Below are positions 27,155 through 36,036 of a DNA stretch of 64,000 bases, one piece after another. Source of the stretch: Paenibacillus glucanolyticus NBRC 15330 (GTDB taxonomy: Bacteria; Bacillota; Bacilli; Paenibacillales; Paenibacillaceae); the NCBI RefSeq assembly GCF_004000885.1, contig NZ_BIMC01000014.1, positions 1 through 64,000 of the forward strand, in the 5' to 3' direction. Position 1 is the stretch's first letter. Every line of letters begins with the position of its first letter. The notes beneath the pieces were generated by a model, which was not told the DNA's origin, made no database searches, and saw nothing but the letters and a program-made list of their open reading frames with translations. The translations under genes and the position numbers were made by a program.

Positions 27155-27906
27155 ATGTTGTACTTGTCCATCTGGTCCAAAAAGTTTTGCGATTTCAGAC
27201 GCAGTCCGAGCTGCATATCCATTAAGGCTCGCATGACCGTTTTGAGCTCGGCCTTGGTCTCATTCTTCACATCCACATTGCCAAGCCGTCGCAGGTCCAA
27301 CCTTCCGAACAGACGCAGCAGCTTCAGGGTTCTCGGTGTAACGGACATCGCCGGCGGATCCAAATGCTTGCAGTATCGGCACAGCACTCCGCCAAGGCGA
27401 GGGCTCACCAGCATATCTTCATCTTTTCTAGTCTGATTGCATGATATGCACACATCCAGCTCAGGCCCATAGCCTGCGGCCTGAAGGATTTTCATCTCAT
27501 AGAGATTTATGATAATTTGGGGATCCTTATCCTCTTGAAGAGCTTCCATACAAGCCTTCAGCTGATGAAACCAAAAAGCGCCTGTCTCCTCATCCTGCAG
27601 CACCCGATCCAAGAGCTCGCAGGCATAAGAAGCATAGGCAGCTTTGACAAGATCTTCGCGGAGCCTATGATGAGACTCCATAATTTCACCAGCATTCAAA
27701 TTACCGAGCCCTGTACCATTACGGAAGAAAACATACTCTCCATAGGTAAACAACTGTGTCAGAGCAGCATGCCGGCTTTTCACCTTTTTTGCTCCTCTGA
27801 CCAGCACACCTACCTTGCCCGATTCTTTGGTGCAAAGTGTAATGATTTTGTTCCCTTCGCCGTAGTCCATGCTGCGGATGACAATCCCTTCCGCCCGATA
27901 TAGCAT
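27151..27906 (-). CDS. recO: DNA repair protein RecO
   Basis: This 251-residue protein has an N-terminal OB fold (YRAEGIVIRSMDYGEGNKI), a helical middle and a zinc-binding stretch CISCNQTRKDEDML...CRYC with four cysteines. RecO helps load RecA at gaps and anneals single strands with RecR. I chose ATG at 27906, with GGGGGA before it; the longest frame adds eleven residues not found in the family. It follows yqzL by 36 bases in the era cluster. Confidence 0.95.
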   Translation of the reverse strand: MLYRAEGIVIRSMDYGEGNKIITLCTKESGKVGVLVRGAKKVKSRHAALTQLFTYGEYVFFRNGTGLGNLNAGEIMESHHRLREDLVKAAYASYACELLDRVLQDEETGAFWFHQLKACMEALQEDKDPQIIINLYEMKILQAAGYGPELDVCISCNQTRKDEDMLVSPRLGGVLCRYCKHLDPPAMSVTPRTLKLLRLFGRLDLRRLGNVDVKNETKAELKTVMRALMDMQLGLRLKSQNFLDQMDKYNI

Positions 27907-27942
27907 GCGTTTTCCCCCAACCATTCCTGGAGCAACCAATGA

Positions 27943-28083
27943 TTACTCGTCTTCTTCATGCGGGGCCGCCTCTTCTTCAACGGATGCTGCTGCAAGAACC
28001 GATTCACTTTCGGCTTCCTTATACAGCAAATATGCATCGACATCTCCTGTCATCGCAAAATACTTCCACGAAAAATCTCGCAT
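27943..28083 (-). CDS. yqzL: YqzL family small protein
   Basis: This 46-residue protein (MRDFSWKYFAMTGDVDAYLL at the start, then an acidic Glu/Ala tail) matches YqzL of Bacillus in length, in the W-K-x-F-x-x-T-G-x-x-x-x-YLL pattern, and in position between era and recO. Function is unknown. A weak AGAGG site stands about 11 bases before the ATG. Confidence 0.85.
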   Translation of the reverse strand: MRDFSWKYFAMTGDVDAYLLYKEAESESVLAAASVEEEAAPHEEDE

Positions 28084-28221
28084 TCGTATTCATCCTCTCT
28101 TCGGAAATGACGTTTCGCATCTACGGAAATTAGGATGTGCGTCTGGAGCCGTTTTATGAAATGCAATTGTTGGCAGGCGGCACTGCGTATGATTTCCCGT
28201 TAGATTTGGACACCGGATGGA

Positions 28222-29124
28222 TTACTCCCCACGGTGAAATCCGAGATCACGAAGGACACGATCTTGATTACGCCAATCTTTTTTAACTTTAACCCAGAGT
28301 TCCAAGAAAATCTTGGATCCGAGCAGTCTTTGAATATCCTGACGGGCTTGTCTGCCTACTTCCTTGAGCAAAGCGCCCTGCTTTCCGATGATAATGCCCT
28401 TCTGCGAATCACGCTCCACAAAAATAACGGCTGAAATGTACACAGTTCCGTTCTCCTCCACCCGCATATCTTCAATGGTAACAGCGATGGAGTGGGGCAC
28501 CTCTTCCCGGGTCATATGCAAAATCTTTTCGCGGATCAGCTCTGCGCACACAAACTGCTCCGGATGGTCCGTTACCTGATCCTCCGGATAATACTGCGGG
28601 CCTGGCGGCAGGTATTTCTGAATCTGATCAAGCAGCGTATTCACATTGCTGCCGAGTTTCGCAGAAATCGGAACGATCTCGGCAAAATCATGGAGCTTGC
28701 GATACTGCTCAATAAGGGGCAGCAGGGCAGTCGGCTCGATTTTATCGATTTTGTTCATCACCAGGATAATCGGAGTCTTGAGCTTTTGCAGCTGCTCCGC
28801 AATGTAACGATCCCCTCCGCCGATTCCTTCAGAAGCATCAACAAGAAACAGAGCTGCTTCAACCTCGCCTAATGTGCCCAATGCAGTCTGATTCATATAA
28901 TCCCCAAGCTTGGATTGGCGCTTGTGAATACCCGGCGTATCCAGAAAGACTACCTGTGAATCATTGGTTGTGTACACTCCATGAATTTTGTTTCTCGTCG
29001 TTTGCGGCTTGTCCGACATAATCGCAATCTTCTGACCAATCACTTGATTCATCAGGGTCGATTTGCCTACGTTCGGTCTTCCGATAATAGCCACGAATCC
29101 GGATTTAAATTGTTTTTTCTGCAT
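28222..29124 (-). CDS. era: GTPase Era
   Basis: This 300-residue GTPase has G1 [11 protein letters not shown]3 DTPGIHKR and G4 MNKIDKI, followed by a C-terminal KH domain ([19 protein letters not shown]). It binds 16S rRNA near its 3' end and checks maturation of the 30S subunit. GGAGGAATGTT precedes the ATG. It lies with cdd, dgkA and ybeY as in Bacillus; YbeY also acts on 16S rRNA. Confidence 0.98.
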   Translation of the reverse strand: MQKKQFKSGFVAIIGRPNVGKSTLMNQVIGQKIAIMSDKPQTTRNKIHGVYTTNDSQVVFLDTPGIHKRQSKLGDYMNQTALGTLGEVEAALFLVDASEGIGGGDRYIAEQLQKLKTPIILVMNKIDKIEPTALLPLIEQYRKLHDFAEIVPISAKLGSNVNTLLDQIQKYLPPGPQYYPEDQVTDHPEQFVCAELIREKILHMTREEVPHSIAVTIEDMRVEENGTVYISAVIFVERDSQKGIIIGKQGALLKEVGRQARQDIQRLLGSKIFLELWVKVKKDWRNQDRVLRDLGFHRGE

Positions 29125-29191
29125 AACATTCCTCCGCTACTGTTCCTGTATCAACTTGTTGTATTCTTTTTAATTAATTCCACTAATTCAC

Positions 29192-29605
29192 TCAAGCTTG
29201 CTCTTTGTTCAGATCCCAGGGGCCAAATGCTCCCGGCAGCAGCTCACTGACGGTGGTCTCCTGTATATCGCCTTTCAGATTCCCCATAATCACTTTCATA
29301 TCCGGCTTGCACAGCTCCACCAATACTTGGCGGCATACACCGCAAGGTGAGCAGGGGCCTTCTGTATCAGCAACAATGGCAATTGCCTGGAAGCTCCCTG
29401 CTTCATGACCATCCGCAATCGCCCGGAATAATGCCGTACGCTCTGCACAATTGGTGGGACCATAGGCAGCGTTCTCCACGTTGCAGCCATGGTGTACCTC
29501 TCCATGCGCATCCAGAAGAGCTGCGCCCACACCAAACTTCGAGTAGGGTATGTAAGCCCGCGTGCGTGCCTTGATTGCTTCCTGCATTAATAATCCTGCA
29601 TCCAT
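29192..29605 (-). CDS. cdd: Cytidine deaminase
   Basis: This 137-residue zinc enzyme has the ligand/catalytic motif NCAERTALF (Cys and Glu) and CSPCGVCRQVL (two zinc-binding cysteines). It deaminates cytidine and deoxycytidine to uridine forms in pyrimidine salvage. The four-subunit Bacillus type is the closest in length. AGGAGGAACTATAC precedes the ATG. Confidence 0.96.
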   Translation of the reverse strand: MDAGLLMQEAIKARTRAYIPYSKFGVGAALLDAHGEVHHGCNVENAAYGPTNCAERTALFRAIADGHEAGSFQAIAIVADTEGPCSPCGVCRQVLVELCKPDMKVIMGNLKGDIQETTVSELLPGAFGPWDLNKEQA

Positions 29606-29638
29606 GTATAGTTCCTCCTATAGATCAACTTGTTGATA

Positions 29639-30022
29639 TCAATTTGTCATTGATTGTATCCATTCCCAAACCGGTTGATAGAACACCAGTAAACCGACCA
29701 TGACGGCAAACGCCGCTGCAACTAACGCTGCACCGGCTGCGGTATCCTTAGCCAATCGGGCTAAAACATGTTTTTGTGGCGAGATTAAATCGACTACGGC
29801 CTCGATTGCGGTATTTATCAGTTCTGCAATGAATACAATGGCGATGGCCAATATCAGAAATAACCAGCTCATCCGGTCCAAGTGCAGCAAAGCTGCTGCG
29901 ATGAGTACGATCAAGGCAGCAGCCATGTGTATTTTCATATTGCGTTCCGTTTTCACAGCCGTGACGATGCCCCGTAAGGCACAACCAAATGCCTTATATA
30001 ACGATTGTCTGTGCGGTTTCAC
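29639..30022 (-). CDS. dgkA: Diacylglycerol/undecaprenol kinase
   Basis: This 127-residue protein has a basic N-terminus, an amphipathic helix and three transmembrane helices. It carries FIAELINTAIEAVVDL and the metal-binding Glu/Asn pattern of the DgkA family. In Gram-positive bacteria it phosphorylates undecaprenol to the lipid carrier of wall synthesis. The start is GTG, sharing one base with the ybeY stop codon, so the two are coupled. Confidence 0.94.
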   Translation of the reverse strand: MKPHRQSLYKAFGCALRGIVTAVKTERNMKIHMAAALIVLIAAALLHLDRMSWLFLILAIAIVFIAELINTAIEAVVDLISPQKHVLARLAKDTAAGAALVAAAFAVMVGLLVFYQPVWEWIQSMTN

Positions 30023-30519
30023 TATCTTGTCAATCCTACTTCGGCAAGCACAGCCTCCTGTTTGCCCATCATTACGGCTTCGCTCGCTTCATCCTGATGA
30101 TCATACCCGAGCAAATGCAGAAATCCGTGAACGAACAGAAAACCCAGCTCCCGTTCAAGAGAGTGACCGTATTCTTCGCTTTGCAGCTTTGCACGCTGGA
30201 CCGAGATGATAATGTCACCCAGAACATCCGGGACACTCTCCAGCTCCTCACCTTCGTCAAGCTCATAAATGATTTCGAGCTCGTCGTTTGTAATCTCATT
30301 CATGGCAAAGGACAGCACATCGGTTGGGCGGTCAATTCCCCGATATTCCCGGTTCAATTCATGAATCTGTCCATCATCAACAAAGGTCAGATCCACCTCT
30401 CCATCCGTTACTCCCTCGGCCTCTCCTGCCTTCTGAAGGATCGCTTCAAGCACAGCGATAAACTCCTCGCCAATGTGAAATTCCTCTTGTTCATTATTCC
30501 ATGCCAGCTGCAGGCTCAT
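30022..30519 (-). CDS. ybeY: Endoribonuclease YbeY
   Basis: This 165-residue zinc enzyme has the His triad HGFLHLLGYDH near residue 130. It takes part in maturing the 3' end of 16S rRNA and in 70S quality control. AAGGAGCG precedes the ATG. It lies between pgpH and dgkA and overlaps dgkA by one base. Confidence 0.96.
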   Translation of the reverse strand: MSLQLAWNNEQEEFHIGEEFIAVLEAILQKAGEAEGVTDGEVDLTFVDDGQIHELNREYRGIDRPTDVLSFAMNEITNDELEIIYELDEGEELESVPDVLGDIIISVQRAKLQSEEYGHSLERELGFLFVHGFLHLLGYDHQDEASEAVMMGKQEAVLAEVGLTR

Positions 30520-30543
30520 TCTTAAACGCTCCTTCTCTTGTTC

Positions 30544-32820
30544 CTAACTGGTTGCCGTTGTCCCTGAAGCAGTTTCATCCGTTGATGGTGCCGGCGGTTT
30601 AGGCCGCTTCACATCTTCCGGATATTCGATCCGGGAATGGAAAATTCCCATCACCGTTTCCTTCAATGTCTTGGCGATAATATCCAGTTCCTTCATCGTT
30701 AAATCACAATCATTAAACTGATGGTCGTCCAAGCGGCCCTTGATGATCTTCTCGATCATCGATTCAACCTGCTCCACCGTCGGTTTGCGCAGCGAGCGAA
30801 CGGCTGCCTCCACGCTGTCGGCAATACCGACGATGGCAGACTCCTTGGACTGAGCCTTCGGCCCATGATATCTGAAATCATCTTCCGTGAAATCCGGTTC
30901 AATGCCCTGCTCTTCAGCCTGACGGACCGCTTTATGATAAAAATAATGTAAAAATGTCGTGCCATGATGCTGCTCTGCGATATCTCGTATCGGCTTGGGA
31001 AGCTTGTACTCCTTCAACATTTCCACGCCATCCCTTGCATGAGCAACGATAATGGATTTGCTCAGCTTCGGCTCAATGGAATCATGCGGGTTCTCCATAT
31101 TGTTCTGGTTCTCGATAAAATAGATCGGCCGCTTGGTCTTCCCGATATCATGATAGTAGGAACCGACACGGCAGAGGAGACCATTGGCGCCAATCGCTTC
31201 CGCTGCAGCTTCCGACAAATTGCCGACCATTACGCTGTGATGGTAAGTGCCTGGTGTCTCTGTCAGCAATTTGCGCAGCAGCGGATGATTCGGATTCGAC
31301 AATTCTACGAGCTTTAATGCCGACAGGATGCCGAAGGTGACTTCGAAGAACGGCATAAGCCCGATGACGAGGATAGCTGTCAACAGCCCGCCCGCAATAG
31401 CAAAGCCTATTGAATACAGCGTTTCTGTCGTGGTCCAGGTATCGTTATTGATTAACAACATGATAAACACGATCAGCGCTCCGAAGAGAGAAGCCATAAT
31501 ACCGCCCTTCAGCATCGTTGACCGCTGGCTCGCACGGTGGATAGAGAAGATCGCTACACATGAAGTTACGGCTGCGAATAAACCGAATTGGAAGTCAAAC
31601 AGTTCCCCTCGCACATTCAATATCACACTCGCCATGATACTGAAGATAATGACACTGAAATAGGCAAGCGAGGTTTCCAGCAGCAAGGTTACCAGAATCG
31701 CGCCGATCGCAACGGGCGCAAGATATCCTACATAGATCTGGGAATCACTTTGCAGGAAAGCGGTCAAATGCATGGTGATCAAGGTGATCACGTACACGAG
31801 AAGCAGCATTAACAGCTGCGAATTGTTGTATTTGAATTTGCCGGGATCCGATTGTCGGATGAACATCAGTATGCCAAGCGATAGCAGAGCGGACAGCAGC
31901 AAAACACCCAGCTCCGGCCAGTAATTCACTTCATCCTTAAGCAATCCATTCTTGCCAAGCAGCTCATAAAGTTCCGGTGTGATGAGCTGACCCTTGGCCA
32001 CGAGGATATCCCCTTGTTTAATGAATACAGGCGGGGTATTCTCGCGTTTCTCAACCCTTGCTTCCTTCGTTGCTACCTCGTCAAGAAATTTGTTAGGCGT
32101 GATCGCAAGACGCGACAGCTCCTGAACAACTTCTCTTGAAGTCCGATCATCCAACCGACTTGTACTTACCATCTCCGCAACCCTTGCGCGTGCTGTCTGC
32201 GCATCAAAGATTTCGTTCAGCATCAGCCGGGATACGATTTCCCGGGCAACGGATTTCATCTCGATAATGTCTTCAGAATTCAACCTTGGCAGCTTAATAA
32301 AAGTCTCCTCAGGGATGCGGTAGGTTTGTTCCTCGATCACACGCTGCATCTCGTCGAGCAGCTCTTTGGAATAAGCTTCATTTGTGCTGTTGGCCGAAAC
32401 AAAATTTTGCACGAACTCTTTTGCCATTCTCGGAATTTCATTGCGATAAATCCCGACTTTTTCTGATGAGCTGATATCCACATCTTGATTCAGGCGCTCA
32501 ATGCGATCAAGAATTTGGGTAACCAGCACGTCATTTCGCAAAGGAACAAGAGGGTATATGGGCTGGACGCTCTCTGCGGCAGCCTCTTGTGCCTTCAATG
32601 TAGCCTTGCTGTCCTCTATTTGTACAGGCGACACGATGTTCTTCTCACTCTTCGTATTGACCTGAATGTCATACCGCTCCGGCAAAAGCTTCGATGCTAG
32701 ACTGATATAAAAGAGCAACGCAAGCAGCAAAAACAGAATATAGCGTGTTGCCACGCTATATTTCCATCCGCTGTTTTTACCCCATATGGACTTGTCCGTC
32801 GATGGTTCTTTGGAGGCCAT
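30544..32820 (-). CDS. pgpH: 7TM-HD cyclic-di-AMP phosphodiesterase PgpH (YqfF)
   Basis: The 758-residue protein has one N-terminal transmembrane helix, a large extracellular 7TMR-HDED domain (about residues 50-290) and seven transmembrane helices (about 300-490). A cytoplasmic HD domain follows with HSVMVGNLSEAAAEAIG and VGSYYHDIGKTKRP. It hydrolyses c-di-AMP to pApA, which affects potassium and osmotic balance. The Pro/Thr-rich tail is dispensable in appearance. AAGGGG precedes the ATG; it is 14 bases from phoH. Confidence 0.95.
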   Translation of the reverse strand: MASKEPSTDKSIWGKNSGWKYSVATRYILFLLLALLFYISLASKLLPERYDIQVNTKSEKNIVSPVQIEDSKATLKAQEAAAESVQPIYPLVPLRNDVLVTQILDRIERLNQDVDISSSEKVGIYRNEIPRMAKEFVQNFVSANSTNEAYSKELLDEMQRVIEEQTYRIPEETFIKLPRLNSEDIIEMKSVAREIVSRLMLNEIFDAQTARARVAEMVSTSRLDDRTSREVVQELSRLAITPNKFLDEVATKEARVEKRENTPPVFIKQGDILVAKGQLITPELYELLGKNGLLKDEVNYWPELGVLLLSALLSLGILMFIRQSDPGKFKYNNSQLLMLLLVYVITLITMHLTAFLQSDSQIYVGYLAPVAIGAILVTLLLETSLAYFSVIIFSIMASVILNVRGELFDFQFGLFAAVTSCVAIFSIHRASQRSTMLKGGIMASLFGALIVFIMLLINNDTWTTTETLYSIGFAIAGGLLTAILVIGLMPFFEVTFGILSALKLVELSNPNHPLLRKLLTETPGTYHHSVMVGNLSEAAAEAIGANGLLCRVGSYYHDIGKTKRPIYFIENQNNMENPHDSIEPKLSKSIIVAHARDGVEMLKEYKLPKPIRDIAEQHHGTTFLHYFYHKAVRQAEEQGIEPDFTEDDFRYHGPKAQSKESAIVGIADSVEAAVRSLRKPTVEQVESMIEKIIKGRLDDHQFNDCDLTMKELDIIAKTLKETVMGIFHSRIEYPEDVKRPKPPAPSTDETASGTTATS

Positions 32821-32834
32821 TGCGACAATCCCCT

Positions 32835-33806
32835 TTAATCTTGGTTTTCTGCTGCTTTATCATAAGCGACGATGATTTTTTGAACTAAAGAGTGCCGTAC
32901 AACATCCTGTTCAGCAAAGTAAACAAATCCGACTTCCTCAATATCGCTCAAAATCCTTTTAGCTTCGATAAGTCCTGATTTCTTGCCACGCGGCAGGTCA
33001 ATCTGGGTCACGTCCCCTGTAATGACCATCTTCGAGCCAAATCCGAGCCGTGTCAGAAACATCTTCATCTGCTCCGGTGTTGTGTTCTGCGCTTCATCCA
33101 AAATAATAAATGAATCGTCCAGCGTCCGTCCGCGCATGTAGGCAAGCGGCGCAATTTCAATCAATCCCCGCTCAAGTGCCTTGGCGGTTTGATCCGGACC
33201 CATCACATCATATAACGCATCGTACAGGGGTCTGAGATAAGGATCCACCTTCTCCTGCAGATCTCCTGGCAGAAAGCCCAAGCTCTCTCCTGCCTCGACT
33301 GCAGGCCTTGTCAGAATAATCCGTTTCACGGAGCCTTCCTTAATCGCTGCAACGGCCAGCACGACCGCCAGATAGGTTTTCCCGGTTCCTGCAGGGCCGA
33401 TGCCAAATACGACATCCCGTTTCTTAATCGTGGTCACATAGTGCTTCTGACCGATGGTTTTTACTCGAATAGGCTTACCCTTGAAAGTTGTCGTGATCTC
33501 GCCCTTGTATAGATCAAGCAGTTGGTCCGCCCTCAATTCCTTAGCGAGTTCTACAGCATACAGAATATCGCGTTCAGTCAGCATGTAACCGTTCCGGACA
33601 AGCTGAAGCAGCACTTCAAACAGCTGCTGGAGACTCTCCACATTTCGGTGTTCTCCCCGAATCGTGATGACCGCTTCCCGTGAATCGATGGTTGCGGGAA
33701 TTTCTTTTTCAATTAATTTAAGAAACGTATCTTGTGGTCCGAACAAAGACAGACCTTCTGACGCGCTTTGCAGTAAAATTTGAATGCTGGTCGTTTGCTG
33801 TGACAA
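32835..33806 (-). CDS. phoH: PhoH family ATPase (PhoL type)
   Basis: This 323-residue protein has a KH-like N-terminal part and a PhoH ATPase domain with GPAGTGKTYLAV (Walker A) and FIILDEAQN (Walker B). Its cluster partner ybeY and the family suggest a role with RNA in rRNA processing, but the substrate is not known. The start is TTG, with GAGGC six bases upstream; the preceding yqfD stop codon lies within the ribosome binding site. A second PhoH protein with a PIN domain lies at 1464-2795. Confidence 0.94.
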   Translation of the reverse strand: MSQQTTSIQILLQSASEGLSLFGPQDTFLKLIEKEIPATIDSREAVITIRGEHRNVESLQQLFEVLLQLVRNGYMLTERDILYAVELAKELRADQLLDLYKGEITTTFKGKPIRVKTIGQKHYVTTIKKRDVVFGIGPAGTGKTYLAVVLAVAAIKEGSVKRIILTRPAVEAGESLGFLPGDLQEKVDPYLRPLYDALYDVMGPDQTAKALERGLIEIAPLAYMRGRTLDDSFIILDEAQNTTPEQMKMFLTRLGFGSKMVITGDVTQIDLPRGKKSGLIEAKRILSDIEEVGFVYFAEQDVVRHSLVQKIIVAYDKAAENQD

Positions 33807-33812
33807 ATAGCC

Positions 33813-35006
33813 TCATTCTCCTTGATTGTATACTATGGGAAGTTCTTTCGCGATGGTCTCTTCCACCTCAAAAAGCACTTTCATATAAACTTTACCATTC
33901 TCTTTCTTATCATGCAAAATTTTTTGGCTTACGAACCTTGATTTCGCTCCGTATTTCGCTAAAATATCCCGCTGTGCCCCCTCGATACCCTCATTTTTCG
34001 CTTCTTCCTCCGTGATGGTATGCTGAACCTCCGTGACCTCCATAATTTTTTCTGTCATCCAGCCCAGCGGAAGCACGCGCGTTCTCCATGTGAGGGGATC
34101 ATAATAGGTCAACGTTTCCTGTTGCGAAAATGGAATTTCGCCATAACCCCACAGCTGGACGGCCCGATCTCCAAATACGATATAAGATCGTTTTTTCCCT
34201 TCGCCCGTATAGACCTTATGAGTCTTAACCAAGGGGACCTCAATGTTGTACTCATGCCATACAAGCCCCCTCACTTCTCCATTGGCCACCACTCTCTCCG
34301 AGTTCTCCTCATCCCCGAGGACACCGGAAATCAGGACGTCCCCCTTCTTCACCCGGGAGTTGATCCCTACTTTGGGGACCCCCTTCTCAGCATATATGTG
34401 GGTAATGACAGCATCCTGTGTACTGATAAGATGCCTTGGGCTCTGAAGAGGCGGCTTCTCCGGCACGGCAGCTTCTACAATCTGTATACGTATGCGTGTC
34501 CCGTTACGTTCCACTCCCACCCATGAGGTTCCCGGAAGGCGGGCCGTCATATTCCCGGACAGCTTGTCCAATGATTCCAGCTTAAAAATCCATTGAAAAG
34601 GATAAATCCCTTCCTGCTTGGCTGCATCCAGCACATCTTCCGAAGCAATGGTCTCATTCCCCTCTACCTCAACATTCCATATCATCGAGGAAAGGGTCAG
34701 CAATATGGTAAAAAACAAAACAATGCCAAACACAAACGCTTTGCGTTTCAACAGACGCCGAGCCTTAAAGGGGTAACCGCAGCGCTCCTTGATGCGCGTG
34801 CGGCAGCCTGTCCGTTTTAACAGCGGACGGAGCCCTCTAAAATCCTTCAGCAGCAGTTTAAGCTCCGCTGAATGCGCCCCTGTCGGTGTAACGTCCCAAA
34901 CGGGAATCCCCGCCTCCGCCAACGAATTGATGAATGCTTCCACATGCTCACCGCGAACAGCAAGCGTCAAATATCCTCGAAGGTTAATCATTGTCGGAAT
35001 CTTCAC
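33813..35006 (-). CDS. yqfD: Sporulation protein YqfD
   Basis: This 397-residue membrane protein has a cytoplasmic N-terminus (about 1-90), one transmembrane helix (about 92-112) and a large outer domain. The outer domain contains GISPFQWIFKLESLDK-like and VTHIYAEKGVPKVGINSRVKKGD-like stretches typical of the YqfD family. Bacillus YqfD is made in the mother cell and is needed for efficient sporulation; its activity is unknown. The start is GTG, four-base overlap (GTGA) with yqfC. Confidence 0.92.
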   Translation of the reverse strand: MKIPTMINLRGYLTLAVRGEHVEAFINSLAEAGIPVWDVTPTGAHSAELKLLLKDFRGLRPLLKRTGCRTRIKERCGYPFKARRLLKRKAFVFGIVLFFTILLTLSSMIWNVEVEGNETIASEDVLDAAKQEGIYPFQWIFKLESLDKLSGNMTARLPGTSWVGVERNGTRIRIQIVEAAVPEKPPLQSPRHLISTQDAVITHIYAEKGVPKVGINSRVKKGDVLISGVLGDEENSERVVANGEVRGLVWHEYNIEVPLVKTHKVYTGEGKKRSYIVFGDRAVQLWGYGEIPFSQQETLTYYDPLTWRTRVLPLGWMTEKIMEVTEVQHTITEEEAKNEGIEGAQRDILAKYGAKSRFVSQKILHDKKENGKVYMKVLFEVEETIAKELPIVYNQGE

Positions 35007-35296
35007 GGTTTCTCCCCCGTTCCTATGTATTGGATATTATGAATGGTTCCAATGATGGTCACTTCATTACTCTGGATTGCCTGAATCGCAAGACCGGCCC
35101 CTGAAATCTCCAAAGAACCCTGCGTCAAAGACAACACAAGTCGTTCCTCTGAAAAATGCCGGACTCCGCGATGGTTCTCGATATGCAGCTCTTTATTGCC
35201 GATCAGGGTCAACCGCGGCAAATCAAATAACAGGTCCTGTGGCAAATCAAGCATTTCTTGGGTCCATTTCTGCAGCTTGCGGCTGATGCGGGACAT
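35003..35296 (-). CDS. yqfC: Sporulation protein YqfC
   Basis: This 97-residue protein has DLPQDLLFDLPRLTLIG and IENHRGVRHFSEERLVL, the YqfC family signatures. It has a beta-rich outline and no membrane segment. It is the partner of YqfD, with which it is translationally coupled. A sigma-E-like promoter lies just upstream, in line with sporulation control in Bacillus. GGGGGAAAG precedes the ATG. Confidence 0.92.
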   Translation of the reverse strand: MSRISRKLQKWTQEMLDLPQDLLFDLPRLTLIGNKELHIENHRGVRHFSEERLVLSLTQGSLEISGAGLAIQAIQSNEVTIIGTIHNIQYIGTGEKP

Positions 35297-35326
35297 ATGG
35301 AGACTTTCCCCCTTCCTGTACTGTAC

Positions 35327-35355
35327 ACCTTATGCCCCAAGTAGCTGTTTTATGA
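35327..35355 (-). promoter_or_regulatory. Candidate sigma-E promoter of yqfCD
   Basis: On the minus strand TCATAAA (35349-35355) and CATAAGGT (35327-35334) are separated by 14 bases, the spacing of mother-cell sigma-E promoters. The -10 differs from CATACAAT at two positions. Confidence 0.4.
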
Positions 35356-35364
35356 GATCAAAAG

Positions 35365-35406
35365 TAAAAAGACCGCCCCGTCAAAAAAATCTTGACGAGG
35401 CGGTCT
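35365..35406 (-). terminator. Terminator of the nfeD-floA operon
   Basis: AGACCGCC with GGCGGTCT, then CCGTCAA with TTGACG, form a stem of about 14 pairs with a small bulge, followed by T5 on the minus strand. It lies directly after the 196-residue protein gene. Confidence 0.85.
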
Positions 35407-35426
35407 CCCACTATCTATTAATCTAC

Positions 35427-36017
35427 TTATCGACGAGGATTCATCTGGCGTTTGGCACGCGGGGTTCCTAATATTTCTGACCATACAATACCATTTCGTG
35501 CCTGTTCTGCAAAATTCGATCGACTGCCGTCAGACTGTTCACGATCTTCGTCTCGAATTTCGACAACGGTTTCCGGTAGTGCGGTGGTCATCCTGTTCAA
35601 CTCGGAATGTATCCGGTCCAGATCCGATTGCATCATGCGCATCCTATGATCCATGCTATCGGATTGACGATTCATCTCCTGGTCACGTCTCATTCGATCA
35701 ATCTCTTGATGTTCAAGAGAGTATCCGTTCCCAGTCCCCGGTTCTTCTTCATCGATCCTGTCAAAACGGGAGGTTTCATGAGCAGGTGCTGGACGGGAGA
35801 CTTCCGGAGATGTCTGTACCCGCCTTGTTTCAGGCCGCTGCTGCGGATCCTGCTGCCTCTGCTGTCCCGGTCTTGCAGGACGTTCTCCCTCGCCACCGAA
35901 TGTTGGCATACGGGTGGTTTTCCCCTCCTCAGGGTTCTTGCCGCGCCTTCCGAGGGCGGAGATGATGAAGAAGCCTATAACAGCTACAATGTAAAAATTT
36001 TCAATTAACCAGCTCAC
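35427..36017 (-). CDS. Membrane-anchored low-complexity protein downstream of floA
   Basis: This 196-residue protein has one N-terminal transmembrane helix (about 5-22). A Pro/Gln/Arg/Glu-rich disordered stretch (about 25-90) and a charged Met/Arg/Asp-rich segment likely to form a coiled coil (about 100-145, DRMRRDQEMNRQ then SDLDRIHSELNRM) follow. The tail is basic. I do not recognise the family. It occupies the place of yqfB in the Bacillus yqeZ-yqfA-yqfB operon, so it may work with flotillin, but similarity to YqfB is not evident. The start is GTG with GAGGTGG. Confidence 0.7.
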   Translation of the reverse strand: MSWLIENFYIVAVIGFFIISALGRRGKNPEEGKTTRMPTFGGEGERPARPGQQRQQDPQQRPETRRVQTSPEVSRPAPAHETSRFDRIDEEEPGTGNGYSLEHQEIDRMRRDQEMNRQSDSMDHRMRMMQSDLDRIHSELNRMTTALPETVVEIRDEDREQSDGSRSNFAEQARNGIVWSEILGTPRAKRQMNPRR

Positions 36018-36036
36018 TATAGGCCCACCTCATCAT

